From positions 186,001 through 250,000 of the forward strand of contig NZ_JANZKJ010000005.1 of the NCBI RefSeq assembly GCF_025642975.1: DNA of 64,000 nt, in the 5' to 3' direction. Shown here piece after piece: positions 56,576 through 64,000 of the stretch; positions within the stretch are counted from its first letter, which is position 1; every line of letters starts with the position of its first letter. The position numbers and the translations under genes are program-made. The DNA comes from Pseudomonas sp. RIT-PI-S (lineage in GTDB: Bacteria > Pseudomonadota > Gammaproteobacteria > Pseudomonadales > Pseudomonadaceae). Below the pieces are notes generated by a model. The model was not told the origin of the DNA, did not search any database, and was given only the letters and a program-made list of their open reading frames with translations.

Positions 56576-58429
56576 ATGCTCCGTTCATTCGAACGTCGGC
56601 TAGACCCCTTCCCGCCGGACGAGGTACCGCCACCACCCTTGGGCCTGGCGCGGTTCCTGTGGGCCTGCACGCGCGGTGCCCGTGGTTATATCCTCGCGCT
56701 GGCGCTGCTCAGCGCCGGTGTGTCGATCTACGAAGCCTGGCTGTTTTCCTTCCTCGGCCAGGTGGTGGACCTGCTCCCCACCTGGCAGGCCGGCGGCCCG
56801 GCTGCCGCGCAGGAGCGCCGTGTGCTGTGGGGTATCGGCATCGTGCTGGTGGCCAGCGTGGGCTTGGTGGCGCTGCGCACCCTGATTCAACATCAGGTGT
56901 TGGCGATCAATTTGCCGTTGCGGCTGCGCTGGGACTTCCACCGGCTGATGCTGCGCCAGAGCCTGTCGTTCTTTTCCGATGAGTTCTCTGGCCGCGTGAC
57001 CACCAAGGTGATGCAGACGGCACTCTCCGTGCGGGAGGTCCTGTTCACCCTGATCGAAATCATCCCCGGCATCGGCGTGTATTTCATCGCGATCATCGCG
57101 CTCGCCGGCGGCTTCGCTCTGAAACTGATGCTGCCCTTCATTGCCTGGCTCACGTTGTTCGGGCTGGCCATGCTGTATTTCGTGCCCCGCCTGGGCAAGG
57201 TTGGCCAGGAACAGGCCCACGCCCGCTCGTCGATGACGGGCCGTATCTCGGACGCCTACACCAACATCACCACCGTCAAACTGTTCTCCCACTCCAAGCG
57301 CGAGGCCCAGTTCGCCCGCGCCGCAATGGAGGACTTCAAGCACACCGGCTTTCGCCAGATGCGCCTGGTCAGCCAGTTCGAAATCGTCAACCAGGCGCTG
57401 GTGGTGGGGCTGATCCTGGGCGCGGGCGGTTATGCCCTGTGGCTCTGGCACCAGGGCAGCGTCGGCACCGGCGCGGTGGCGGCGATCACCGCCATGGCCC
57501 TGCGCATCAATGGCATGTCGCATTGGATCATGTGGGAAATGACCACGCTGTTCGAGAACATCGGCACCGTCCAGGACGGCATGCAGACCCTCACTCGCGG
57601 GCCCAAGGTGAAGGACGCGCCAGATGCGCGCTCGCTGGTGACAACAGGGGGCGCGGTCACGTTCAGCAACGTGGGCTTCAACTACAACGGCGAACGACAA
57701 GTGCTCGATGGCCTGACCCTGGCCATCCGCCCAGGCGAGAAAATCGGCCTGGTGGGCCGTTCCGGCGCAGGCAAATCCACGCTGATCAACCTGCTGCTGC
57801 GCTTCTACGATGTAGACAGCGGCGAGATTCGCATCGACGGTCAGAACATCGCCCATGTCACCCAGGACAGCCTGCGCAGCGCCATCGGCATGGTGACCCA
57901 AGACACCTCCCTGCTGCACCGCTCCATCCGCGACAACATCGCCTATGGCCGCCCGGATGCGACCGACGCGCAAATCCGCGCCGCGGCGGTCAACGCCCAG
58001 GCCGATGGGTTCATCAGCCAGTTGAGCGACAAGCAGGGCCACAGCGGTTACGACACGCTCGTGGGGGAGCGCGGCATCAAGCTCTCCGGCGGCCAACGCC
58101 AGCGCATCGCGATCGCCCGGGTGATGCTCAAGAACGCTCCGATCCTGCTACTGGACGAAGCCACAAGCGCCCTGGATTCGGAAGTGGAAGTGGCCATCCA
58201 GGAAAGCCTCGATGAAATGATGCAAGGCAAAACCGTGATCGCTATCGCCCACCGGCTGTCCACCATCGCCGCCATGGACCGGCTGATCGTGATGGACCAC
58301 GGGCGTATCGTCGAGCAAGGGACTCATGCTGAGTTGCTTGAGCGCAACGGCACCTATGCGCGGCTTTGGCGGCACCAGAGCGGCGGGTTCCTGGGCGAGG
58401 ACCAAGGGGTGGTCGAGGCGGTGGAATGA
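56576..58429 (+). CDS. ABC exporter with fused membrane and ATPase domains (MsbA-like)
   Basis: A 617-residue half-transporter. Six membrane helices (about 35-340) are followed by an ATPase with Walker A GRSGAGKST (about 393-401), signature LSGGQRQR (about 502-509) and Walker B ILLLDEATS (about 523). EQGTHAELL closes the D/H-loop part. It should dimerise and export a lipid, peptide or drug. The ribosome-binding site is CTAGGAGACC. The 124-bp gap before it has no GTAC dyad, so it is probably outside the regulon of the preceding gene. Confidence 0.9.
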   Translation: MLRSFERRLDPFPPDEVPPPPLGLARFLWACTRGARGYILALALLSAGVSIYEAWLFSFLGQVVDLLPTWQAGGPAAAQERRVLWGIGIVLVASVGLVALRTLIQHQVLAINLPLRLRWDFHRLMLRQSLSFFSDEFSGRVTTKVMQTALSVREVLFTLIEIIPGIGVYFIAIIALAGGFALKLMLPFIAWLTLFGLAMLYFVPRLGKVGQEQAHARSSMTGRISDAYTNITTVKLFSHSKREAQFARAAMEDFKHTGFRQMRLVSQFEIVNQALVVGLILGAGGYALWLWHQGSVGTGAVAAITAMALRINGMSHWIMWEMTTLFENIGTVQDGMQTLTRGPKVKDAPDARSLVTTGGAVTFSNVGFNYNGERQVLDGLTLAIRPGEKIGLVGRSGAGKSTLINLLLRFYDVDSGEIRIDGQNIAHVTQDSLRSAIGMVTQDTSLLHRSIRDNIAYGRPDATDAQIRAAAVNAQADGFISQLSDKQGHSGYDTLVGERGIKLSGGQRQRIAIARVMLKNAPILLLDEATSALDSEVEVAIQESLDEMMQGKTVIAIAHRLSTIAAMDRLIVMDHGRIVEQGTHAELLERNGTYARLWRHQSGGFLGEDQGVVEAVE

Positions 58430-58444
58430 GGGGGCTGGCTACCC

Positions 58445-58495
58445 CAAAGGCGCACGGATGAACGGGCACCGTTCGGCTTATCCGTGACGCCTTTG
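58445..58495 (+). terminator. Terminator-like hairpin after the ABC exporter
   Basis: CAAAGGCG plus ACGGAT pair with ATCCGT plus CGCCTTTG, an imperfect stem of about 14 base pairs, beginning 15 bases after the exporter stop. A smaller internal stem (ACGG/CCGT) is possible. The T-run after the stem is short (CTTTG), so termination strength is uncertain. Confidence 0.6.
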
Positions 58496-58605
58496 AAGGT
58501 GATGCCCGCGCGAAGGCTACGAAACCCAGGAGCGTCATATTTCCAGCGCTACACTGAGCGCTCGGATCCAAAAATACCCTCCTGCAGCCCTCAACGGAAT
58601 GAACC

Positions 58606-60642
58606 ATGAACGCCTTCAACCCTTTTGAAACTGCCAGCTATTCCACCCGCACCGCCCCTGGAAGCATCGTCATCGATGTCGCCGGCCTCGAGGACCTCAA
58701 CCAGAGCATCACCGTGCAACCCGACGGCAAAATACTGGTCGGTGGGTTTAGTTTCTCAGGCACCAACCACACGGACTACGACTATTCGGTGGTGCGCCTC
58801 AATGCCGATGGCAGCCTGGATCGCGACTTCGGCGTGGATGGCCGCAGCATCATCAGTGCCCAGATGCCTGTTTACGAAGGCTACAGCCTGGCCGTGCAGC
58901 CCGACGGTGCCATCGTTGTGCAACAGCCGGCCACGGCGGATGGCAGCCAAACCTTCAGCCTTACCCGGCTGAAGCCGGACGGCACTCCGGACACCGACTT
59001 CAACGCCAACGCGCAGGCCAGCATCCCCGAGGGCATCGGCTACCGCGACGGGCACCTCAGTGTGAACGCCAACGGCAGCCTTCTCTTCAGCCGAGCAGCC
59101 GGCGTCGCCGATGGCGGCGCAGTGCTGGTGCAGCTCAACGCCGACGGCACCCTGGATTCCGCCTTCGGCAACGGTGGGGTGGCGCGCCTGGCCGATGGCG
59201 TGTTCTTCACCCGCGAGGTGCATGCCACTCAACTTGGCAATGGCCAGTTTTTGCTGGCGGGGGACTTCGGCACCAGTGAGGATTATCACTACGGCGTGGT
59301 GCGGGTTAACGCAGACGGCTCGCTGGACCCCACGTTCGGTGAGGCAGGCCGAGTGGTGTTCGACGACAGCGTGCTGTCGGATAACCGCTGCGACCTCACC
59401 GTGCAGGCTGACGGCAAGATCGTGTTGGCCGGCGCCAATGACACCTATAAAGATTTCCAGGTGGTGCGCCTCAATGCCGACGGCAGTTACGACCACGGCT
59501 TCGGCCACGCCGGCGTAGCGTCTGTCGATGCCCAAGGCCTCTACGATTCGGCGCGTTCGGTGACCGTGGCGGCCGATGGCAAGATCCTTGTGGCCGGCCT
59601 GAGCGACGTGGGCGACGGCGAGCGGGTCGAGCACAGCGCCGATTACAGCGTGGTGCGCCTGAACCCGGATGGCAGCCTGGACAGCAGCTTCACCGGCACG
59701 CGAGACCACCGGGTTGAAGGCTCGAGCAACGGCGACCTGCTCCAAGGCGCCGCCGTGGCCGAGTACATCGACGGTGCCGGCGGCGACGATGTGCTTCAAG
59801 GTAATGGCGGCCAAGATAGCCTCTTCGGTGGGCAAGGCGCAGACGTGTTTCGCTTCGTCTCCATCGACGACAGCTATCGCTCTAACACCCAGCGCGCCAG
59901 CGACACCGTCCTTGATTTCAACCCCGCTCAGGACCGCATCGACCTCATCGGCCTTGGCTTCAGCGGGATCGGCGACGGCTACGACGGGACCCTGGCCGTG
60001 CGGTACAGCGCTGCGGATAACCAAACGTTTCTTACCAGCTACACGTTCGACGCCAACGGCCACGCATTCGAGCTGGCATTGAGCGGCAACGTTGCGGCGC
60101 AGCTCGATGACCACAGGGTGCTTTTCACGCCCGCAGTGCTAACAGGTACCGACGGCAAGGACACGCTCGACGGGACGGCGGTGCAGGACGTACTGCGGGG
60201 GCTCGGGGGCGACGACCGACTCAACGGTGGCGCCGGCAACGACGTACTGGCAGGCGGCAGCGGGCGCGACCTGCTCACCGGTGGCGCAGGTGCGGACGTG
60301 TTCCTGTTCAACGCCACCAGCGACAGCTATCGCACGGCCAGCAGCAGCTTCGCCGACGTGATCAAGGATTTCGAGGTGTTCCAGGACACGATAGACGTCT
60401 CGGCCCTGGGTTACACGGGCCTGGGCAATGGCACGCACGGCACGCTCGACGTCAAATGGAACGAGGCCCTGAACCGCACCTACATCAAGGATTTGCAACC
60501 GGATCAGGACGGCCACCGTTTCGAGGTTTCGCTGGTGGGCAACTACGAACAGGAGCTGGGCGAGTCGAACTTCATCTTCGCCACCCAGCCTCCGGCTATC
60601 GAGCTTGTGCCGCTAGGGGCGGACCACACCTCAGGGGCCTAA
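58606..60642 (+). CDS. Delta-60 repeat protein with two RTX/AlgE-like C-terminal modules
   Basis: A 678-residue, probably secreted protein. Residues about 30-365 contain six delta-60 repeats (pattern VQPDGKILVGG ... VVRLNADGSLDxxFG), likely a beta-propeller. Two modules follow (about 370-500 and 510-660), each with RTX glycine/aspartate nonapeptides (GGAGNDVLAGGSGRD) and a block such as GADVFRFVSIDDSYRS or GADVFLFNATSDSYRT typical of AlgE-epimerase R-modules and serralysin C-termini. There is no Sec signal peptide, so type I secretion via a C-terminal signal is expected; no dedicated type I genes are adjacent, although the MsbA-like exporter lies upstream. Confidence 0.87.
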   Translation: MNAFNPFETASYSTRTAPGSIVIDVAGLEDLNQSITVQPDGKILVGGFSFSGTNHTDYDYSVVRLNADGSLDRDFGVDGRSIISAQMPVYEGYSLAVQPDGAIVVQQPATADGSQTFSLTRLKPDGTPDTDFNANAQASIPEGIGYRDGHLSVNANGSLLFSRAAGVADGGAVLVQLNADGTLDSAFGNGGVARLADGVFFTREVHATQLGNGQFLLAGDFGTSEDYHYGVVRVNADGSLDPTFGEAGRVVFDDSVLSDNRCDLTVQADGKIVLAGANDTYKDFQVVRLNADGSYDHGFGHAGVASVDAQGLYDSARSVTVAADGKILVAGLSDVGDGERVEHSADYSVVRLNPDGSLDSSFTGTRDHRVEGSSNGDLLQGAAVAEYIDGAGGDDVLQGNGGQDSLFGGQGADVFRFVSIDDSYRSNTQRASDTVLDFNPAQDRIDLIGLGFSGIGDGYDGTLAVRYSAADNQTFLTSYTFDANGHAFELALSGNVAAQLDDHRVLFTPAVLTGTDGKDTLDGTAVQDVLRGLGGDDRLNGGAGNDVLAGGSGRDLLTGGAGADVFLFNATSDSYRTASSSFADVIKDFEVFQDTIDVSALGYTGLGNGTHGTLDVKWNEALNRTYIKDLQPDQDGHRFEVSLVGNYEQELGESNFIFATQPPAIELVPLGADHTSGA

Positions 60643-60711
60643 GCCCTACCCCTGCGCAGGGCTTATGTGAAGAGGCGCAGACGTGGACCGCCCGAAAGAG
60701 CGGCCACGTCT
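60640..60711. terminator. Two hairpins between convergent genes
   Basis: The first stem, TAAGCCCT and AGGGCTTA (60640-60665), begins at the stop codon of the delta-60 gene. The second (60679-60711) pairs AGACGTGG with CCACGTCT, with an inner CCGC/GCGG stem around a GAAA-type loop. Neither has a T-run. Together they probably act as a bidirectional end for the convergent genes. Confidence 0.6.
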
Positions 60712-60723
60712 GGCGTTGGCCCA

Positions 60724-61119
60724 CTACTCCGCCGCCATGCGCCGGCGATACTGTCGGGCCCGCAAGGCATTCCCCACCTGCTGCACCATCAGTGCCCACC
60801 ACGGCGCTACGCGAGGGTTGGGCGTCTTGTCTTCGCTCAACCTGCGCAGCTGAAACTTGACCACGGCCATATTGCCCAGCGAGGCGAGGGCCTTGTTCTT
60901 CCAGATGATCGGCGGAAGTTGAGGGGCGGTGTCCTTGCCGTTACGCCAGTCACGTGGCAAGCACGGGTCGATCGCCAACGCGGTGCCAATCCCTACCATG
61001 TCCACGCCGCTGCTGACGACCTGCTCGGCGATCGGCCGCCGACGGATACCGCCGGTGACCATCACCGGCATCTTCGCGACCGCCCGAATGTCCCGCGCGA
61101 ACTCCAAGAAGTACGCTTC
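60724..61119 (-). pseudogene. Truncated old-yellow-enzyme (NADH:flavin oxidoreductase) C-terminal fragment
   Basis: About 130 codons read as the C-terminal end of an OYE-family TIM barrel. The fragment reads EAYFLEFARDIRAVA, then the flavin-phosphate strand PVMVTGGIRRRP and VDMVGIGTALAIDPCLP, then a helical tail. The N-terminal two thirds, with the flavin-binding and active-site residues, are missing. The in-frame codon before the fragment is the TAG stop of the upstream XRE gene, so the two are joined with no spacer. An internal ATG at 61107 exists but has no clear ribosome-binding site. A functional enzyme is not possible. Confidence 0.8.
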
Positions 61120-61854
61120 CTACACCCGCTTGAGCTTCCTGAACCCTTGCGGCTCCCAAACGCGCATCGCCAGCAATAGCGCCGTTCCTCGCTTCTCGGA
61201 CAGCGGCGCGCTCAATGATTCGTTGTGCAGCACGGCCAGCCTGCTGCGCAACCGGTGCATTTCGGCTTGCAACTGGGCGTATGCGGCCTGCGTCAGCATA
61301 CCGTGGGTAAAGTCGAGGGTCTCGTCGGCCGCGGCGAACTGGCTGGCCATGAAGTCGGGTAAGCCGTGACGCAGGAAGAATTGCCGGATGGGGCCACCCG
61401 GCAGCCAGTCGAAGTCTCGTGCCACCAGAAGCCGGATGCGGTTCCCCGGTTTCAGGTCTGCCAGGCCCATCCTCTCCAGCACCAGCAAATGCTTGATGCA
61501 CTCGGCCTTCGTCAGCTGGTAGGCCGCCACCATGTTGTCCATCGGCCAATGGTTGAGCGCACAGACCGCCACGAGCAATAACTTCTCGTTCGACACCAGC
61601 TGTGCCTCCTGCTCCCGCGTGAGCATCCGCAAGCGCGGCGCTGACGCCTCCGCCTCCTGCAGCAATTCAGCCATCGTCAGGCCCAGCAGGTCACAAAACT
61701 GGGCCAGGCGCTCGACCGTCAGGCGCCCGCTGGCCAACAGGCGCTTCACGCTCGGTTCAGACAACCCGAGTTCCTTAGCGGCGTCGCGGTAGGTCAAGCC
61801 GGCAGCCTTGAGGCGCTGCTTGAGGGTGGTGATCAACTGGGGGATCTGGGTCAT
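61120..61854 (-). CDS. XRE-family transcriptional regulator
   Basis: A 244-residue protein. The N-terminal Cro/CI helix-turn-helix reads LTYRDAAKELGLSEPSVKRLLASGR, given in parts as TYRDAAKELGLSEPSVKRLL and ASGRLTVERLAQFCDLLGLT. The C-terminal about 160 residues are a conserved effector-like domain of unknown role (FDWLPGGPIRQFFLRHGLPDF, then LAMRVWEPQGFRKL). The protein looks full length. Its stop codon touches the OYE fragment directly. Targets are unknown. Confidence 0.87.
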   Translation of the reverse strand: MTQIPQLITTLKQRLKAAGLTYRDAAKELGLSEPSVKRLLASGRLTVERLAQFCDLLGLTMAELLQEAEASAPRLRMLTREQEAQLVSNEKLLLVAVCALNHWPMDNMVAAYQLTKAECIKHLLVLERMGLADLKPGNRIRLLVARDFDWLPGGPIRQFFLRHGLPDFMASQFAAADETLDFTHGMLTQAAYAQLQAEMHRLRSRLAVLHNESLSAPLSEKRGTALLLAMRVWEPQGFRKLKRV

Positions 61855-62159
61855 AAGGTGTTGGAATCCGATACTTATCAGCTCACTTTAACGAAAACAC
61901 GAGCAATAGGTTGTGGATTATGCGCCCCCGCCGCACCCTGACCGTGCTCGTTCGTCGAGGTCAGCCTAGGCGCGACCTTCAGCCACCGCGGCCCCGACCA
62001 TGAAGCGGTAACGCCTGGACCTGAACGGGCACGGTTATCGAGGTGTTTACATCTTGATATAACATTGGCCCAAGGCTTGGCTGGATTTTCCTCCAAAGCG
62101 ATCACTGCCGCTTAAGAGGGCCGCATTCGCCATGGCCACTTTCGTCAAACGGATCTTGA
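61855..62159. promoter_or_regulatory. Divergent intergenic region with a candidate promoter for the ketoacyl synthase gene
   Basis: This 305-bp region separates the XRE regulator from the KAS III gene. A weak sigma-70-like pair, TTATCG (62035-62040) and TATAAC (62058-62063) with a 17-base spacer, lies about 97 bases upstream of the ATG at 62160. Open frames here lack ribosome-binding sites. No repeat was seen. Confidence 0.3.
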
Positions 62160-63173
62160 ATGCACAACTCCCCGTCTTTCTTCAGGCCCGTGTCCATTCT
62201 GGGCACGGGGCACGCCCTGCCCCAGCGGATGCTCACAAGCGCTGAACTCGACGCCACCCTGCACCTTGCAGCCGGTACGGTGGAGCGCATCAGCGGCGTG
62301 CGTCATCGCCCGCTGGCAGGCCCCGATGACACCGCCGCAAGCCTTGGCGCGGCGGCGGCGAGAAACGCACTGGATGCGGCGGGCGTGACGCTGCGGCAGA
62401 TCGACCTGGTCGTGTGTGCCAGTGGCACCCAAGACCAAGGCATGCCCTGCAATGCCGCCCTGCTGCACCGTGAACTCGGCCTGGGCGGCTCGGGGGTACC
62501 CGCCATGGACATCAATGCCAGCTGCCTGAGCTTTATCGCGGCACTCGACACCCTGTCGTGGCCGCTGGCCGCAGGGCGTTACCAGCGCGTGTTGCTGGTG
62601 TGCTCGGACATCGCGTCCTGTGGGCTCGACTGGCAGCAGGTGGGTGTGAGCGGGATATTCGGCGATGGCGCCGCGGCAGTGGTGCTCGCGCCCGGTGAAC
62701 GCCGGGGCGCGGGGATCATTGCCTCTAGCCTGAAAACCTATTCCGAGGGCGCTGGGTACTGTGAGATTCGCGCCGGGGGATCGCGCTACCACCCAAGCCG
62801 GATCAGCGAGCCGTTCGCCCCGCTGACCCGCTTCGCCATGCACGGCAAGCCGGTTTTCCGCTTGACCGCGCAATACCTTCCCGGCCTGGTGGACAGCGTG
62901 CTCGCCCAGGCCGGCATGACCTTGGCCGAGGTGGACTGGATCGTGCCGCATCAGGCCAGCCGGCAAAGCCTGGACCACGCATTCAAGCGGCTGGGCTTCG
63001 ACGTGAACAAGGTCGTCGATATTTTCGCGGGCCACGGCAACCAGATCGCCGCGTCGCTGCCCACGGCGCTGGACATCGCCATCCGAGATCAACGCATCCG
63101 CCGCGGCCACCGTGTGCTGCTGGTAGGCACGGGCGCCGGGCTGTCGCTGGGCGGCATGATTCTGGAGTACTGA
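62160..63173 (+). CDS. Ketoacyl-ACP synthase III family protein (FabH/OleA-like)
   Basis: The 337-residue thiolase-fold condensing enzyme has the catalytic triad Cys122 (DINASCLSF), His264 (VPHQASRQ) and Asn294 (GHGNQIAAS), in the order of FabH. ILGTGHALPQRMLTSAEL and the FGDGAAAVVL glycine turn are family features. The gene is translationally coupled (TGATG) to an SDR gene, as in oleA/oleD-like or specialised fatty-acid clusters, rather than next to fabD/fabG. It may start a lipid or natural-product pathway that continues outside the window. Confidence 0.9.
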   Translation: MHNSPSFFRPVSILGTGHALPQRMLTSAELDATLHLAAGTVERISGVRHRPLAGPDDTAASLGAAAARNALDAAGVTLRQIDLVVCASGTQDQGMPCNAALLHRELGLGGSGVPAMDINASCLSFIAALDTLSWPLAAGRYQRVLLVCSDIASCGLDWQQVGVSGIFGDGAAAVVLAPGERRGAGIIASSLKTYSEGAGYCEIRAGGSRYHPSRISEPFAPLTRFAMHGKPVFRLTAQYLPGLVDSVLAQAGMTLAEVDWIVPHQASRQSLDHAFKRLGFDVNKVVDIFAGHGNQIAASLPTALDIAIRDQRIRRGHRVLLVGTGAGLSLGGMILEY

Positions 63174-64000
63174 TGAACATCATGGTTACCGGAGGTACCG
63201 GGTTCATCGGCCGGCATATCGTGTGGCGGCTGGCGGCAAAGGGCTGCAACGTGCTGTTCAGCGGGCGGGACGCCCGCGCCGCCGCGCAGGTGATGCACCA
63301 CAGCCCGGCGCCGGTGCTTTGGGTGCCGCTGGCACACGGCACACCCGCAGCGGCGCACGCGCTGGCTGACGCCACCCGCGGCTGTGAGGCGATCGTGCAC
63401 TGTGCCGCGCTGTCCTCGCCCTGGGGCCAAGCCCAGGCCTTCACCCAGGCGAACGTGACCTCTACCGAGGAAGTGCTGGGGGCTTGCCGAACCAACGCGG
63501 TGCGGCGGCTCGTGCACTTGTCTACGCCCAGCCTGTACTTCGACTTCTGCGACCGCATCGGCATCGGCGAAAACGAGCCGCTGCCGCCCCCAGTCAACAC
63601 TTACGCCCGCACCAAAGCCCTGGCCGAAGCGCGCATCCGCGACGCCTGCCTGGAGCAAGCGGTTATCCTGCGGCCCCGTGCGGTGTTCGGCCCGTGGGAC
63701 CAGACCCTCATGCCGCGCCTGTTGCGGGTGATGCAAAAAGGGCCCATTCCACTGATGCGCGGCGGCCGCGCGCTGCTGGACCTGACCTGCATCGGCAACC
63801 TGGTCCACGCGGTAGAGCTGAGCCTGACCCAGGCGCTGCCACGAAGCCTGTGCACCTACAACGTCAGCAACGGCACACCGGTGACGGTCGAACAACTGTT
63901 GCGCCAGGTGGCCGAGGAGTTCCGCCTGCCCTTGCACACCCGGAAATTGCCCTGGCGGCTGGTGGATACCCTCGCCCGGGGGCTGGAGCTCATTGCCCGA
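63173..64000 (+). CDS. NAD-dependent epimerase/dehydratase, extended SDR (partial, runs off window)
   Basis: 276 codons are visible with no stop, so the C-terminus lies beyond base 64000. The Rossmann motif is TGGTGFIGRH near the start, and the catalytic Tyr/Lys pair is in TYARTKALAEA (residues about 143-153). LRPRAVFGPWD and a later FxxxLxxRxLP-like part are typical of OleD/3-beta-HSD-type SDRs. The ATG overlaps the upstream stop (TGATG). With the ketoacyl synthase, it may reduce a beta-keto intermediate. Confidence 0.87.
   Translation, partial: MNIMVTGGTGFIGRHIVWRLAAKGCNVLFSGRDARAAAQVMHHSPAPVLWVPLAHGTPAAAHALADATRGCEAIVHCAALSSPWGQAQAFTQANVTSTEEVLGACRTNAVRRLVHLSTPSLYFDFCDRIGIGENEPLPPPVNTYARTKALAEARIRDACLEQAVILRPRAVFGPWDQTLMPRLLRVMQKGPIPLMRGGRALLDLTCIGNLVHAVELSLTQALPRSLCTYNVSNGTPVTVEQLLRQVAEEFRLPLHTRKLPWRLVDTLARGLELIAR

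Overview
The window is a high-GC, densely coded bacterial chromosome segment that fits Pseudomonas, most likely the P. putida side of the genus. The evidence is Pseudomonas-type REP elements, an isonitrile hydratase with the Asp17/Cys101/Thr102 residues known from P. putida InhA, and a lexA2-imuA-imuB-dnaE2 mutagenesis operon with a GTAC-type LexA2 box. No rRNA, tRNA, CRISPR array or insertion sequence was seen. Many long antisense reading frames are shadows of real genes.

Positions 1-38,000 are mostly ordinary accessory chromosome. In order: the end of a molybdate transporter (modB, modC); a 109-bp tandem repeat array; two small unknown genes; xthA; an operon of two SfnB/DszC-like flavoenzymes and an NtaA/DmoA-type monooxygenase (sulfur or organosulfur metabolism); inhA; a stand-alone response regulator; a zinc alcohol dehydrogenase; codA; a second tandem array (about 113 bp) that fills the whole gap between the stop codons of codA and a chemoreceptor gene; an MscS channel; aroQ; two DUF202 proteins; a KefC-like antiporter; a KaiC-like ATPase with a response regulator; an Ada-like protein; a CPA1 antiporter; a HAD phosphatase; a bestrophin-like channel; an AbrB-type membrane protein; the SOS mutasome operon; an unknown gene; a quinone oxidoreductase with a divergent LysR regulator; and an SGNH hydrolase.

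The most interesting region is about 38,200-56,500. A five-gene operon (double left-handed-beta-helix acyltransferase, GT-B glycosyltransferase, a large cyclase/prenyltransferase-like alpha-alpha protein, rmlB, rmlA) lies beside a TetR regulator, a divergent flavin reductase plus chorismate-lyase-like gene, an ArsR regulator, a tripartite RND pump preceded by a group-D flavin oxygenase, a small tautomerase and a luciferase-like monooxygenase. Four promoters in this region (acyltransferase operon, tetR/flavin reductase divergent region, oxygenase-RND operon, luciferase-like gene) carry the same dyad, GTAC-N10-GTAC (GTTC in one half of one site), in the same place: inside the -35/-10 spacer and running into a TACAWT -10 box. 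This marks the region as one regulon, probably controlled by the TetR protein. The gene content suggests synthesis or modification, then export, of a chorismate-derived, glycosylated and acylated aromatic compound. The product is unknown and the pathway is inference.

After this region come an MsbA-like ABC exporter, a secreted-type protein joining six delta-60 repeats to two AlgE-like RTX modules, a truncated old-yellow-enzyme pseudogene abutting an XRE regulator, and the start of a ketoacyl synthase III/SDR pair that runs off the window.
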